Source: Flavobacterium sp. Root420
Lineage (GTDB): Bacteria; Bacteroidota; Bacteroidia; Flavobacteriales; Flavobacteriaceae
Direction of reading: 5' to 3'
DNA: 64,000 nucleotides
Assembly: GCF_001427905.1 (NCBI RefSeq)
Contig: NZ_LMEF01000029.1
Location: 1 to 64,000 of the forward strand
In this document: positions 47,872-57,405 of the stretch, piece by piece
Layout: every line of letters starts with the position of its first letter
Numbering within the stretch: the first letter of the stretch is position 1
The notes under the pieces: generated by a model
Told to the model about the DNA's origin: nothing
Databases searched by the model: none
What the model saw: only the letters and a program-made list of their open reading frames with translations
Program-made: the position numbers and the translations under genes

Positions 47872-48672
47872 ATGAGTAAGAATATTTTAATAACAGGCGC
47901 TTCTTCCGGTTTTGGTTTAATCATCGCAAACGAGCTACACAGAAAGGGTTACAATGTAATTGGTACAAGTCGAAATCCCGAAAGAATACAATCGACGGTA
48001 TCATTCAAAATGATAGCATTAGACCTTGATTCAGACCAATCAATAAACACTTTGCCAGAAAGAATTTTCAATGAGATAGGTCAGTTGGATATTCTTATCA
48101 ATAATGCTGGCTTTTTAGTATCAGGTATTGCAGAAGAAACACCTATTGAATTAGGCAGACAACAATTAGAGACTAACTTTTGGGGAACCATCAAGGTAAC
48201 TAATGCAGTATTGCCTTATTTTAGAAAACAAAAATTTGGTAAAATAATAACTGTGGGTTCAATTATTGGACTCGTGTCCTTCCCTAACGCCGCCTACTAT
48301 GCCGCTTCCAAACACGCATTGGAAGGGTACTTCAAATCATTGCGTTATGAATTAAATGAGTTTAACATTAGTGTTGCTATGATTGAACCAGCTGCTTTTA
48401 AAACAAGTATTTTAGATAATTCATCATCAACCTTAAATAAAATTGAAGATTACAATACGTTAAGAGGTAAGATTGAAAAATTTACAAGCAATTTGGTAGA
48501 ACAAGCTGAAGATCCTGAAATGGTTGCAGAAAAAGTGCTTACAGTAGTTCAAACAGATAAGCCTAAATTTAGAAATATTGTGGGTAAAGGCACTTCTGTC
48601 TTGATAAACCTGCAGCATTTTGCTTATGGAATTTTAGAAAAAAATGTACTTAAGCAATTAAACAAAACTTAA
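47872..48672 (+). CDS. Short-chain dehydrogenase/reductase
   Basis: The 266-residue classical SDR has a Rossmann fold. The cofactor motif is TGASSGFG (residues 8-15), then NNAG (about 76-79), the catalytic Ser in TVGSIIG and YYAASKHALEGYFKSL with Tyr and Lys of the YxxxK motif. The C-terminal part resembles Bacteroidota SDRs annotated as oxidoreductases of unknown substrate. It is divergent from the HxlR gene and has an operator-embedded promoter. The likely role is reduction of an aldehyde or quinone-like compound sensed by HxlR. Confidence 0.92.
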   Translation: MSKNILITGASSGFGLIIANELHRKGYNVIGTSRNPERIQSTVSFKMIALDLDSDQSINTLPERIFNEIGQLDILINNAGFLVSGIAEETPIELGRQQLETNFWGTIKVTNAVLPYFRKQKFGKIITVGSIIGLVSFPNAAYYAASKHALEGYFKSLRYELNEFNISVAMIEPAAFKTSILDNSSSTLNKIEDYNTLRGKIEKFTSNLVEQAEDPEMVAEKVLTVVQTDKPKFRNIVGKGTSVLINLQHFAYGILEKNVLKQLNKT

Positions 48673-48706
48673 AATAATTAAACATGAAAAGAGAGGTTAT
48701 CAATTT

Positions 48707-49468
48707 TTAATTACTGTCAAGCCAATTTTTCAAAGAGATACCACGTTCGCGGCTCACTAATATAATTTCATTAACAGTGGGAGTCAGTTCAAGTTTAAGT
48801 TTATAATCGAAAGATTGGGATAGTTTATGAATTGCTTTTAGGCAAACTATATAATTTCTGGTCACTTTAAAAAAATCACTGGGATTTAATTCCTGCATTA
48901 ATTCATCGAGTGTCTGTTTGATAACATATTTTTGGTTGGAATGAGTGGTGAGATATACTATTTTATTTTCAGAACTAAAATAGGCAATATCAGTAATAGG
49001 TATTGTAATAAACAAATCTTTATAGGTGATTAAAAATCGTGATCTGTAAATGTTGTTTTGTAAACGCATATTTTTTAATACCTCAATAATACTGGTATCA
49101 GGTTGAGGAGTTATAAAATTTTTGATTCTTTTTATACTGGATTCCAATTTTTTTTGCTCGATAGGTTTTAGAAGATAATCGATACCGTTTACTTCAAATG
49201 CCTGCAATGCGTATTCATCATAAGCCGTTGTAAAAATAACATAAGACTTAATATCCACCTGGTTAAAGATTTCAAAACTTAGACCATCGGTGAGTCGTAT
49301 ATCCATAAATATAATATCAGGGCTGTTTTCTTTTTCTAGCCATGAAATACTTTCCCGTACGGTTTGTAAAACTCCGGCGATTACAATTTCTTCCTGTGAT
49401 TGTAAAAGCATTTTTTGTAATCTTGCAGCATTTGCAGCTTCATCTTCAATGATCAAAACAGTTATCAT
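48707..49468 (-). CDS. LytTR-family response regulator (LytR/AlgR type)
   Basis: The 253-residue protein has receiver and LytTR DNA-binding domains. LIIEDEAANAARL carries the acidic pair, Asp56 in DIIFMDIRL is the phosphorylation site, and the conserved Lys is in YLLKPIEQKK. The C-terminal half has the LytTR pattern (YFSSENKIVYL, LDELMQELNPSDFFKVTRNY). It follows the kinase gene by nine bases and is its cognate partner. Confidence 0.94.
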   Translation of the reverse strand: MITVLIIEDEAANAARLQKMLLQSQEEIVIAGVLQTVRESISWLEKENSPDIIFMDIRLTDGLSFEIFNQVDIKSYVIFTTAYDEYALQAFEVNGIDYLLKPIEQKKLESSIKRIKNFITPQPDTSIIEVLKNMRLQNNIYRSRFLITYKDLFITIPITDIAYFSSENKIVYLTTHSNQKYVIKQTLDELMQELNPSDFFKVTRNYIVCLKAIHKLSQSFDYKLKLELTPTVNEIILVSRERGISLKNWLDSN

Positions 49469-49477
49469 AAAATAGTT

Positions 49478-50518
49478 TTAATTGTTTAATAATGGAACTC
49501 TAACTTCAAAAGTAGTTTCCAAATCATGTATAACAGGAATTGTGTCGCCTAAAAGCTTGTAACTATGGTAAATATGTGCAAGACCAATTCCTTCACCGGG
49601 TTCTTTTGTGAATTTGGCCGATTTGTTATTGTCAACAATTATCCAGTCATTCTGATAATTTATATTAATAATAAGAGGTGCAGTTGTAGAGAAGGAATTA
49701 TGCTTTATAGCATTTTCAATCAAAAGCTGTAGGGTCAGGGGGGCTATAAATTTATTTAGATTATGAGTTTCACCAGTAATATTAATAACAATAGACGGCC
49801 CATATCTTATTTGGTATAAAAATAAATACTCTTTGATAAAATCGAGTTCTGTTTTTAAAACAATCATATTTTTGTTTCTATTGGACAAAACATAACGATA
49901 AACTGCAGAAAGATTGGTGACGTACTGTACGGCAGTTTCCTGATTTTCTTCGATTAGAGAAGTAAGTGTGCTCAGATTATTAAAAAGAAAGTGCGGATCT
50001 AATTGAAGCTTCAGGGCATTGAGTTCAGATTGTAATGCCTGTTTTTTATTTTCACTAGCTTCTAGTTCACTCTCGTTCCATTTTATAAGAAGTTCTTCGG
50101 CAGTAAAACCTGTAGTTATTAATATCGAGAATATGAAACCAATAATTAATGCCCGCCGAACAACCAGGTCATTATACCCATATTTTTGCGGAAAATCGAT
50201 GTTGAAAAATAAAATAACAAGAACACTTACAATTAGAATATGCAATAGTAACTTAAAAATGAATCGCAGGCTGCCAGTTTTTTTCAAGGCAGATGTAGCG
50301 TTAATAATTTTAGATAACCATAATCCTGTTTCAAATAATGCAATTGTAAAGATCAGACAGAACAATCCTTCAATTACAAAATCAGTATTATTATAAAATT
50401 TCCAACCCTTAATGTTGCTCTCATCAGAATTCAAAAGGATAAGAATAAGATTGAGAAAAACAGCAAAAACAGGATATCCATACAAGCGTAAATATTTATA
50501 GTGCCTTGTGTACATCAT
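49478..50518 (-). CDS. LytS-like membrane histidine kinase (His_kinase family)
   Basis: The 346-residue product has four predicted membrane helices within residues 15-145, then a coiled stretch and a His_kinase (PF06580-type) domain. The phospho-acceptor is His176 in LQLDPHFLFNNL, a hallmark of this group. The ATPase part includes LLIENAIKHNS and EGIGLAHIY. The second Met (50515) may be the start. It pairs with the LytTR regulator just downstream. The signal is unknown. Confidence 0.92.
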   Translation of the reverse strand: MMYTRHYKYLRLYGYPVFAVFLNLILILLNSDESNIKGWKFYNNTDFVIEGLFCLIFTIALFETGLWLSKIINATSALKKTGSLRFIFKLLLHILIVSVLVILFFNIDFPQKYGYNDLVVRRALIIGFIFSILITTGFTAEELLIKWNESELEASENKKQALQSELNALKLQLDPHFLFNNLSTLTSLIEENQETAVQYVTNLSAVYRYVLSNRNKNMIVLKTELDFIKEYLFLYQIRYGPSIVINITGETHNLNKFIAPLTLQLLIENAIKHNSFSTTAPLIININYQNDWIIVDNNKSAKFTKEPGEGIGLAHIYHSYKLLGDTIPVIHDLETTFEVRVPLLNN

Positions 50519-50568
50519 AAAACTAGTAATAAAAATAATGCCCTAATGCAATAATCTATTCGTTAAAT

Positions 50569-50781
50569 CTAAAATAATTCTTCGCAGTGTATTCCAATTT
50601 TGTGAAGTTCCGTTATTAAAAAACCAGAATAACTTTTTTGGCTCTCCACTCTTAGAATTTTATCACAGTCTTCTAAATCGAAATTCCATTTCGAGTTCAA
50701 AAGTATTCTATTAAGAACAGGTTTTACTTTTCTTAACTTAATTTTTGTATTAACGTTTGTTTTGTAGACTGAAACTATCAT
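50569..50781 (-). CDS. Small conserved hypothetical protein (HMA-like fold?)
   Basis: The 70-residue product contains WNFDLEDCDKILRVESQ and an end in LHKIGIHCEELF. I recall similar short Bacteroidota proteins with a ferredoxin-like, heavy-metal-associated pattern. The two Cys are not arranged as a classical CxxC metal site. It lies 50 bases upstream of the kinase gene in the same direction, and 13 bases after the broken barrel gene. Confidence 0.65.
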   Translation of the reverse strand: MIVSVYKTNVNTKIKLRKVKPVLNRILLNSKWNFDLEDCDKILRVESQKSYSGFLITELHKIGIHCEELF

Positions 50782-50794
50782 GCATGAAAACTAT

Positions 50795-51426
50795 TTAGAA
50801 ACTAAAAAGATATGATTTTAAACCGAGCTGAATACTCATACCGCTTAAATGGGTATCAGACTCTGAAGGTGCTGTTGGAAGTGTAGAAGCTTGTCCTTCC
50901 AGGGAAACAATAAAATACCGGTTAAATATATAATTTACACCCAGGCTTCCGGACAAATACAAGTAATTGCCGGTTTTCGTGGTGTAACTTATTGTGTTTT
51001 CATTTATTAGGGTGGTTTTAGGAGAATCTATAAAAGAAGTTCCTGATCCTAACATTATAAAGGGTTGCCAGCTTTTTATTTTGTATTGATACCCCAGATT
51101 ATCCCAATTGTAGTGCTGTTTGCCTTAGAATCGATTATAGAATTAAAACCATTAGAATTCTGAATTGATTTGTAAGAGACAGTAGTTTGACCAAACTGTA
51201 GTTTTGCAAAATAATGTTCTTTGTAATTGAGTTGAAGAAAAGTTACCCCATTGGATCCAAGCTGATTCTTATCATCCGGAAAACCTTTGCTGGAACTTTT
51301 AAAAGGGGAGAACACTCCAAAAGAACCTCCAAAATCCATCGAGAAATTTTTTGATAAATCGGCTTCATTTTGTGCCATTAAAAGCGTTGTGAAAAATAAC
51401 AAAATTATTGTATTTAACTTTTTCAT
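50795..51426 (-). pseudogene. Outer-membrane beta-barrel protein, frameshifted
   Basis: Two adjacent leftward frames are pieces of one protein. The first (51076-51426) has signal peptide MKKLNTIILLFFTTLLMAQ and barrel strands (VTFLQLNYKEHYFAKLQFG), then stops at INTK. Reading the overlapping DNA in another frame gives NLGYQYKIKSWQPFIMLGSG, which runs into the second piece (50795-51055) and ends in the aromatic strand LKSYLFSF. The shift lies at about 51090-51125. Restored length would be about 205 residues, usual for small OmpA/OprF-like barrels. It may be a true mutation or a sequencing error. Confidence 0.7.
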
Positions 51427-51761
51427 TAAGATCAGTTTTTAGGATTAAGCCCGCAAGATAGATAGCGCTGGATGATAATCTTTTATCTATCTAACCCAAT
51501 CCCGTAATTAAGTCACTGAACTTTAAAATATGTAAACTCAAATTTCTTTCAGATTCAATTTTATTTACAATTCGCCTACTATTTATCAACCTGTTTTTAC
51601 TGGAAAGATTGATTCGAAACCTCTCAGGTTCTAAAAATTTTTTCGTTTAAAAGTTAAGAATAACGAGTAGTTTTGGCTAAAACGAAATAGAATTAAAAAA
51701 GGGTAATTCCACTAAAACCTCAATTTTGTCAAGCTGTTGTGAGTTCGCCCTTATTCGATCG
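51427..51761. other. Intergenic region, one inverted repeat
   Basis: AGATAGATA (51456-51464) and TATCTATCT (51484-51492) form a nine-base inverted repeat upstream of the broken barrel gene. The remainder, between it and chrA, shows nothing recognisable. Confidence 0.4.
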
Positions 51762-52892
51762 TCATATTAGGGTCAATAAATAACCGATTAATGAACCGCC
51801 TAAAACCACAAAAGCACTATTTAATTTCTTGTATCCAAATGCAATGATTATACTTAAAACTGCAATCAAAATTGTTCGCCAATCTGCAATGATGTCTTTG
51901 CCCATATCAAAACAAACTGCTATAATTATTGCGACTGATGCTACATTTACAGCGTCCAAAAATGCCGAAAATAGTTTTGAGTTTCGCATTTTCTTTACAA
52001 TTGGGTTTAGTAACGCCACAAATATAAATGAAGGTAAAAATATGGCGATTGTCGAAACAATTGCACCCGTCAAACCATTGATTTGATAGCCGATAAAAGT
52101 TACTGAAGAAAAAACGGGTCCTGGTGTGAATTGTCCAACCGCAATGGCATCAATTAATTGTTGTCTTGTTAAAAGTCCTGTTGAAACCAATTCTGTGTCC
52201 AGGAAAGCAAACAAAACATAACCACTTCCGTAAAGAATTGCACCGATTTTCAGAAAAATCCAAAATAGGTTGGCATTGGTAGCGGAAAGTATTGTTGTGT
52301 TTGTGATTTTCAATAAAGTTAATGGCAGAAAACGGTTACTATTATTTTGCTTATTGTTTCGTAAATAAGCCAAAAACAAAGCAAAAAATCCTGCTCCAAA
52401 CATCAAATATATTTCATTGATGCTGAATAATGAACCAAGCAAAACAAGTAATCCGATGATTATTAGTGCTGTCGATTTTAAGGATTTTTTTGCCAATGGA
52501 AAAATAGCACTCAGTATGATGGCAATAATGGCAGGTTTTATTCCGTAAATAAAAGGTTGCACTTCTGGAATTTGCCCGTATTGTTTGTAGAGAAAAGCCA
52601 AAATTCCTGTAATGAAAACGGCTGGTAAAATGAAACAAAGACCTGCAAGAATTAAACCTTTCCAACCACCTTTTTCATATCCAATATGGATTGCCATTTC
52701 TGTGCTGTTGGGGCCAGGAATTAAGTTTGTTGCACCAATTAAGTCCAAAAAATGTTGCTCGGTCAGCCATTTCTTTTTTGTAACCACTTCGTCCTGCATC
52801 ATTGCAATGTGTGCAGCAGGACCACCAAAACCAAGAATACCAAGTTTTAGAAAAAGTTTTGCAATATTTTTCAAATCCGCTTTATGCTCCAT
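51762..52892 (-). CDS. chrA: Chromate efflux transporter, CHR family
   Basis: The 376-residue membrane protein is made of two similar halves, the long form of the CHR family. Half one has GILGFGGPAAHIAMMQDE and LIPGPNSTEMAIHIGY. Half two has YGSGYVLFAFLD and VGQFTPGPVFSSVTFIGY. About ten hydrophobic segments are present. It exports chromate or a related anion by proton antiport, though chromate itself is inferred from family. Its start overlaps the end of the DoxX gene by 11 bases. Confidence 0.93.
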   Translation of the reverse strand: MEHKADLKNIAKLFLKLGILGFGGPAAHIAMMQDEVVTKKKWLTEQHFLDLIGATNLIPGPNSTEMAIHIGYEKGGWKGLILAGLCFILPAVFITGILAFLYKQYGQIPEVQPFIYGIKPAIIAIILSAIFPLAKKSLKSTALIIIGLLVLLGSLFSINEIYLMFGAGFFALFLAYLRNNKQNNSNRFLPLTLLKITNTTILSATNANLFWIFLKIGAILYGSGYVLFAFLDTELVSTGLLTRQQLIDAIAVGQFTPGPVFSSVTFIGYQINGLTGAIVSTIAIFLPSFIFVALLNPIVKKMRNSKLFSAFLDAVNVASVAIIIAVCFDMGKDIIADWRTILIAVLSIIIAFGYKKLNSAFVVLGGSLIGYLLTLI

Positions 52893-53313
52893 TTTTTGTC
52901 AAAGCTTTGTCCGCAGACCAAAAACCACCACCTCTAATCAACAAAAAAATACTTCCCAAAAGCATTGCCCAATCCGTTCTGCTTTCGTGCAACATTTCCC
53001 AAAAACCTTTTTTGGTTAAAATTTCCAATTTGGTTGTCGCAATGGCTACAAGCATAATAACGATAAGTGGAATACTTGCAAGTCTTGTCAAAAGTCCAAA
53101 GAGGATTAGCGTTCCGCAAACAATTTCAAAACAGCCAACAAAACTTCCCAAAAATTCAGGTGATGGCAAACCAATTTTTTCAAATCGTCCTGCTCCAAGT
53201 GTGTCGACAAATAAAAATTTCTGAATTCCTTCGGATAGAAATACAACTCCAACCATAAGTCTAATTAAGATTGTCGTTTTTGAATTATCTGTATTTAATA
53301 TTCGATTTTTCAT
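52882..53313 (-). CDS. DoxX-family membrane protein
   Basis: The 143-residue protein starts at MKNRILNTDN, 19 codons inside the longest frame. The DoxX pattern is present: LIRLMVGVVFLSEGIQKFLF, then GSFVGCFEIVCGTLILFGLLTRLA and a final pair of helices. There are four predicted membrane helices. DoxX-type proteins are linked to quinone or thiol redox stress. The coding overlap with chrA suggests a joint role in chromate or oxidative stress. Confidence 0.9.
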   Translation of the reverse strand: MKNRILNTDNSKTTILIRLMVGVVFLSEGIQKFLFVDTLGAGRFEKIGLPSPEFLGSFVGCFEIVCGTLILFGLLTRLASIPLIVIMLVAIATTKLEILTKKGFWEMLHESRTDWAMLLGSIFLLIRGGGFWSADKALTKNGA

Positions 53314-53596
53314 TTTTGTTATTCGGTTCAATGGCTGCACGCGGTCGGTAATAGGATGACGCCCATACAACTTTTTTAGGTTGGTTTAGTGCAATAATTA
53401 GATTTTTGTTGAAGCAATATAAGAATATTTCCTAAAACTCAATGTTTTCGCTATCTGTATTGATTCGTGAAAAATTTAAAAAAAAATGGTAAACCATACA
53501 ATATACTCATAGTTGTCAGTTACAAAAATATACTTAGTTCTGTACTCTTTACTTCTATATATTTAGTAATTTTATCATCTACAAATTTGTTTTTTA

Positions 53597-54730
53597 ATGA
53601 ATCAACTACTTGGTTTCCTTATTCTGGGAACAACTCTATTGCTTGCCTTTTTAATCTTTGCAAATCTTAATCAGGCAAACAGCAAAGTTAATCGATGGTT
53701 TGGTTGTTTTTTTTTGTGTATATTCCTTATTCAGTTTAATGACTTATTGGAAAAAACCGGTCCTTTGAAAACCAGAATGCTAATAAATGATTTCATTGGT
53801 ATAATCGATTTTATTATAGCCCCGGTTCTTTATTTTAGTGTTTCTTATTTTATTAAACCCGGCAGAAAATGGCGAGTAAAAGATAATCTTCATTTTGTTT
53901 TTGCCTTTGTAATGTTATTTTTACTTCTGATTTCCCTATTAATTGACGTAAAATCACCTACAGTTGCCGATAAAAAAAACGCATTAATAATCATTAATGC
54001 TTTCAATTTAGTTTTTTGTCTTCAAGTGATTATCTATTGTGTAATGTCGTATAGAAAAATTATTACCTATCAAAAAAAATTATTTTTGTATACTTCAAAT
54101 ATGGATGCAATCGATTTGAAATGGTTAAAGCAAGTGGTAGTTTGTATATTAATCATAACGGGTCTTTGGTTAATTGACAATGTTTTTAAACTAGCCAGAA
54201 ATAATGTCTATTTTGACCAATTTGCTAGTCTGATTTATCTTGTCGGAATTTTTTACATTGCTTATTTTTCATTAAAACAGAAAGAGCTGTTTGATCTTGA
54301 TAAACAAGAAAAAGAAGAAATTGACGCCATTAGAATTGAGAATTCAAGTTTGGAAGAAAATAAGAAAAAACTAATCTCAGATAATGAATTAGAAGTAATG
54401 AAATCTAATTTAATTCAATTAATGGACAATAAAAAACCTTTTTTAGATCCTGAATTGAGTTTATTTAAACTGGCTTCTCAGCTGAATATTTCGTCACATA
54501 TTCTTTCATACATAATCAATAATAGCTGTGGTGAAAATTTTCATCAATTTATTAATAGGTATAGAATCGAAGAAGCAAAAAAAATGATTCAGAATCCCAA
54601 CATGCGACACTTTAGCTTAATGGGAATCGGTTTTGAAGTTGGCTTCAATTCCAAGACGGTCTTTAATACCACTTTCAAGAAAAGCACCGGTCAAACTCCA
54701 TCTGAGTTTAAAAACAATTCTAAATATTAA
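53597..54730 (+). CDS. AraC-family regulator with membrane N-terminal domain
   Basis: The 377-residue protein has about seven hydrophobic helices in residues 1-230, then a coiled linker and an AraC HTH at the end (FKLASQLNISSHILSYIINN, HQFINRYRIEEAKKMI, FEVGFNSKTVFNTTFKKSTG). This layout is common in Flavobacteriia and implies sensing in the membrane with DNA binding from the membrane. It is divergent from doxX-chrA and 143 bases before the hydrolase gene, either of which may be the target. Confidence 0.9.
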   Translation: MNQLLGFLILGTTLLLAFLIFANLNQANSKVNRWFGCFFLCIFLIQFNDLLEKTGPLKTRMLINDFIGIIDFIIAPVLYFSVSYFIKPGRKWRVKDNLHFVFAFVMLFLLLISLLIDVKSPTVADKKNALIIINAFNLVFCLQVIIYCVMSYRKIITYQKKLFLYTSNMDAIDLKWLKQVVVCILIITGLWLIDNVFKLARNNVYFDQFASLIYLVGIFYIAYFSLKQKELFDLDKQEKEEIDAIRIENSSLEENKKKLISDNELEVMKSNLIQLMDNKKPFLDPELSLFKLASQLNISSHILSYIINNSCGENFHQFINRYRIEEAKKMIQNPNMRHFSLMGIGFEVGFNSKTVFNTTFKKSTGQTPSEFKNNSKY

Positions 54731-54872
54731 AGTAAAATTTTTATAATGCAATTTTGGATCGTAATAGCATCTTTTGAGGTATTTTAAAATAGGTTCTGAT
54801 TCATAAATCAGAACTTTATAAGTATAAACAATAATGATATTTGCGTGGAATTTATCTTTAAAAAATCTAAAA

Positions 54873-55775
54873 ATGTCATTAACAATCTTAAAAAAAACAG
54901 CTGTAAAAAGCAGTTATACTAAAGTCAGTATAATTAGATTATCAAGTCTTTTATTATTCACTATTTATGCAGTTTCTTTTGTATCCTGCTCAGACAATAA
55001 TGAAATTGATAACCCGGAATATCAGGAAACAACTGTAGATCTCGAAACCCATAAACTGATGGCTTATACTGTTTCAAAAAAAACAAAATATTTAGTTGTT
55101 TTTGAATCAGGTCACGGAAATGATCATACATCCTGGTACAGCACAGGAAAATCCTCAGAAATTTTATCAATATCCAATTTTCTAAATTCTGATGTTTTAT
55201 TATACGACCGAGCCGGTTATGGAAAATCGGGTTTCAATACTGAACCCCGCGACATAAATAAATTAAGAACTGAGCTTGAAAAAGTAATAGATCAATTCGC
55301 AAATAACAGAAAAGTAATACTTGTTGGACATTCGTTAGGAGGATTGATTATTAGGGATTATGCTATAAAAAATCCTTCAAAAGTTGGCGGCTTACTATTT
55401 GTCGATGCTACTCATGAAAAGTACAATCATTTTTCACAAGAACAAATAAATTCGTTTTATACTACTTATAAAACAACTTATGGTGCAAATTCGGGAATTG
55501 CATTAGAAACCCTGGAATTAATTGAGGATTTAAAATATATGTCCAGATTATCTAATCTGCCTGACGTTCCGGTTATTGCAATAACAAGTATGAAAACTGA
55601 TGCCGAACACAATACTGCCGACAGGCAACTATGGTATGAATCTAAGGAATACCTAAAGTCTGGGGTAACTGATTTTACCCATATCTCAACAATAAAATCA
55701 GGACATTTTATCCAACTTGATGAGCCTGATCTTGTTTTAGAAAATATTAAATTATTACTATCAAAACTCCCATAA
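54873..55775 (+). CDS. Alpha/beta hydrolase lipoprotein
   Basis: The 300-residue product starts at MSLTILKKTAVKS; the longer frame begins 13 codons earlier. The lipobox is VSFVSC. Fold marks: VFESGHGNDHTSW (oxyanion region), YDRAGYGKS, nucleophile Ser in VGHSLGGL, GLLFVDATHE, and the catalytic His in IKSGHFIQLDEP. It is an esterase-like enzyme anchored in the envelope. The substrate is unknown. Confidence 0.9.
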   Translation: MSLTILKKTAVKSSYTKVSIIRLSSLLLFTIYAVSFVSCSDNNEIDNPEYQETTVDLETHKLMAYTVSKKTKYLVVFESGHGNDHTSWYSTGKSSEILSISNFLNSDVLLYDRAGYGKSGFNTEPRDINKLRTELEKVIDQFANNRKVILVGHSLGGLIIRDYAIKNPSKVGGLLFVDATHEKYNHFSQEQINSFYTTYKTTYGANSGIALETLELIEDLKYMSRLSNLPDVPVIAITSMKTDAEHNTADRQLWYESKEYLKSGVTDFTHISTIKSGHFIQLDEPDLVLENIKLLLSKLP

Positions 55776-55810
55776 AAAACATTTGACCAATCAAGTATTC
55801 TGGGAGTTTT
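55763..55810 (+). terminator. Terminator overlapping the hydrolase stop codon
   Basis: AAAACTCCCA (55763-55772) pairs with TGGGAGTTTT (55801-55810). The loop is 28 bases and a T-rich stretch follows. The stop codon lies at the foot of the stem. Confidence 0.6.
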
Positions 55811-55993
55811 CTTAGTTTCCAGCTATTCTTCCTAATTGAAATTGTAATATTCTTAATTTTTTGAATCGCTTCATTATTATATCCGGCCTTGAAAGAAAGG
55901 TCTGAACCTCAATTAATGTGATAATAAAACAAAATTATAAACAACAGTAATTTCAACTTCAAACTGATTTCAAAACCCAATAATTTAATACCC

Positions 55994-56250
55994 TTAAAAA
56001 AAATAATTTTTACTCTTTCTAAAATTCATCCATCCCAAACCAATTAACGCTAAATTAAAAATCAATAATGGTAAAAATGCTTTTGAAAAGCTAATTTCAG
56101 AAGGATCATTATAAGTTTCAATTTTAAATTTAAACCAGTTTTCTTTGCTCACATCAGCATTGTCAAATATTTTAGGATAAAAATACAATCGATAATTGAC
56201 AGCTTCAACAATATTGTTTTGTTGTTTTTGCTGAAATTGCTGTCCAATTA
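55994..56250 (-). pseudogene. Possible remnant of a membrane protein C-terminus
   Basis: A leftward frame without an ATG reads about 85 residues from FFLIGQQFQQKQQNNIVEAV through YFYPKIFDNADVSKENWFKF to a terminal membrane helix (FLPLLIFNLALIGLGWMNF) and RKSKNYFF. A TTG is the only internal start. The layout recalls the last part of ABC-2-type permeases, but I cannot confirm it. It lies just behind the GH12 terminator. The rest of 55811-56312 shows nothing else. Confidence 0.3.
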
Positions 56251-56288
56251 AAAAAAACAGACTCAGTTTTTTAAGTTGAGTCTGTTTT
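56250..56288 (-). terminator. Strong terminator of the GH12 gene
   Basis: On the leftward strand AAAACAGACTCA pairs perfectly with TGAGTCTGTTTT (plus-strand arms 56277-56288 and 56254-56265, loop 11), followed by a run of T. It ends the GH12 transcript 25 bases after its stop codon. Confidence 0.85.
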
Positions 56289-56312
56289 AATAATGTCGTA
56301 TAAATTAATTGC

Positions 56313-57071
56313 TTAATTGCTTGTTACAGAGTAGCTGTTACAGGTAAAATTTACACCGGATCCATTTGTACCATAACAGGATGAAATTTCAAACCCATAT
56401 TGAATATCTCCAACAGTAATATTTCCAAACCATCCTTTATTTTTTATCCAGTTATAAATTGCTTTTGCATCAATGGTTCCACTATTGGTTTTTGTTGTAC
56501 GCAAAAAGGAGTACACATTATTAGAACCATTGTTTCCTCTAAATACGTTCCAGGTGTGACCACCAATACTTTGGTTTGTATATACCGGAACAGCAGCACC
56601 AGTTGATGAATAATTATAAGAGATTGGTTTTACATTCCCCGAACCATCTGAATTTCCTGTATAATTCAACCACAACATTATTTCATTCGCTTTATTGCTA
56701 TCCCAAAGATCATAGGCAGATACCCACGCACCTCCGCCAGGTGTAGTAGCGTTAAAACTAGTACTAAGCGTATTGATTGTACTCAATACTTTACCTACAT
56801 ATTTGCTTGAATTTGGGTATGATTTGATCCCTGCTGTATTAGGATGGTTTGCCCAAATTCCCCAATTACTATAGTTATTTGCCCATATAGATTGGCTTCC
56901 GGCGCCAGAACCCCATATGTTGTTGTAAACGGTATAACCACCATTTGACCAGCTGGCATATTGAGCTGACGATGACCATGCAGCTTTAACTTCTGAATCT
57001 TTGCTTGTCTCAGTTGTTTCACAACTCATAAATACAAGACTTAATACTACAAATAAAATTGATTTTTTCAT
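56313..57071 (-). CDS. GH12-family endoglucanase lipoprotein
   Basis: The 252-residue lipoprotein has lipobox VFMSC. The mature part is a GH12 jelly roll: YTVYNNIWGSGAGSQSIW, GIKSYPNSSKYV, WVSAYDLWDSNKANEIMLW with nucleophile Glu130, GHTWNVFRGNNGSNNVYSF and GDIQYGFEISSC with acid/base Glu228. GH12 enzymes cleave beta-1,4-glucan, xyloglucan or mixed-linkage glucan. The family is known chiefly from fungi and actinomycetes, so its presence here may reflect transfer. It stands alone with its own terminator. Confidence 0.88.
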   Translation of the reverse strand: MKKSILFVVLSLVFMSCETTETSKDSEVKAAWSSSAQYASWSNGGYTVYNNIWGSGAGSQSIWANNYSNWGIWANHPNTAGIKSYPNSSKYVGKVLSTINTLSTSFNATTPGGGAWVSAYDLWDSNKANEIMLWLNYTGNSDGSGNVKPISYNYSSTGAAVPVYTNQSIGGHTWNVFRGNNGSNNVYSFLRTTKTNSGTIDAKAIYNWIKNKGWFGNITVGDIQYGFEISSCYGTNGSGVNFTCNSYSVTSN

Positions 57072-57405
57072 GAAATTTCAGTTTAAGGTTAAATTAAAAT
57101 AGTTATACTAATATATTGATAATTACATATTTAGCATAATTTTTATTAAAAAACCTATATATTTTTAAAGTATAATCATAAAAAATAATTATAACCTATT
57201 AAAATGTAAAATTTATTTTTAGTTATGGTTAAAATGACTATAAATAAAATGAAAAACTGAGAATATTATAATTTATAAAAAATAAAATGGACTTATTCTT
57301 AAATACAGTAAGAATAGTTCTACGAATTTGACTATTTGTGGAGAGAAAAATTGTTTTTCACTTAGTTGTTGTAGTTAGATAACGATTAGGTGAAGAAAAA
57401 TAGTT
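57072..57405. other. Very AT-rich intergenic region
   Basis: Upstream of the GH12 gene. No ORF, repeat or clear -33/-7 promoter could be recognised. Confidence 0.4.
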
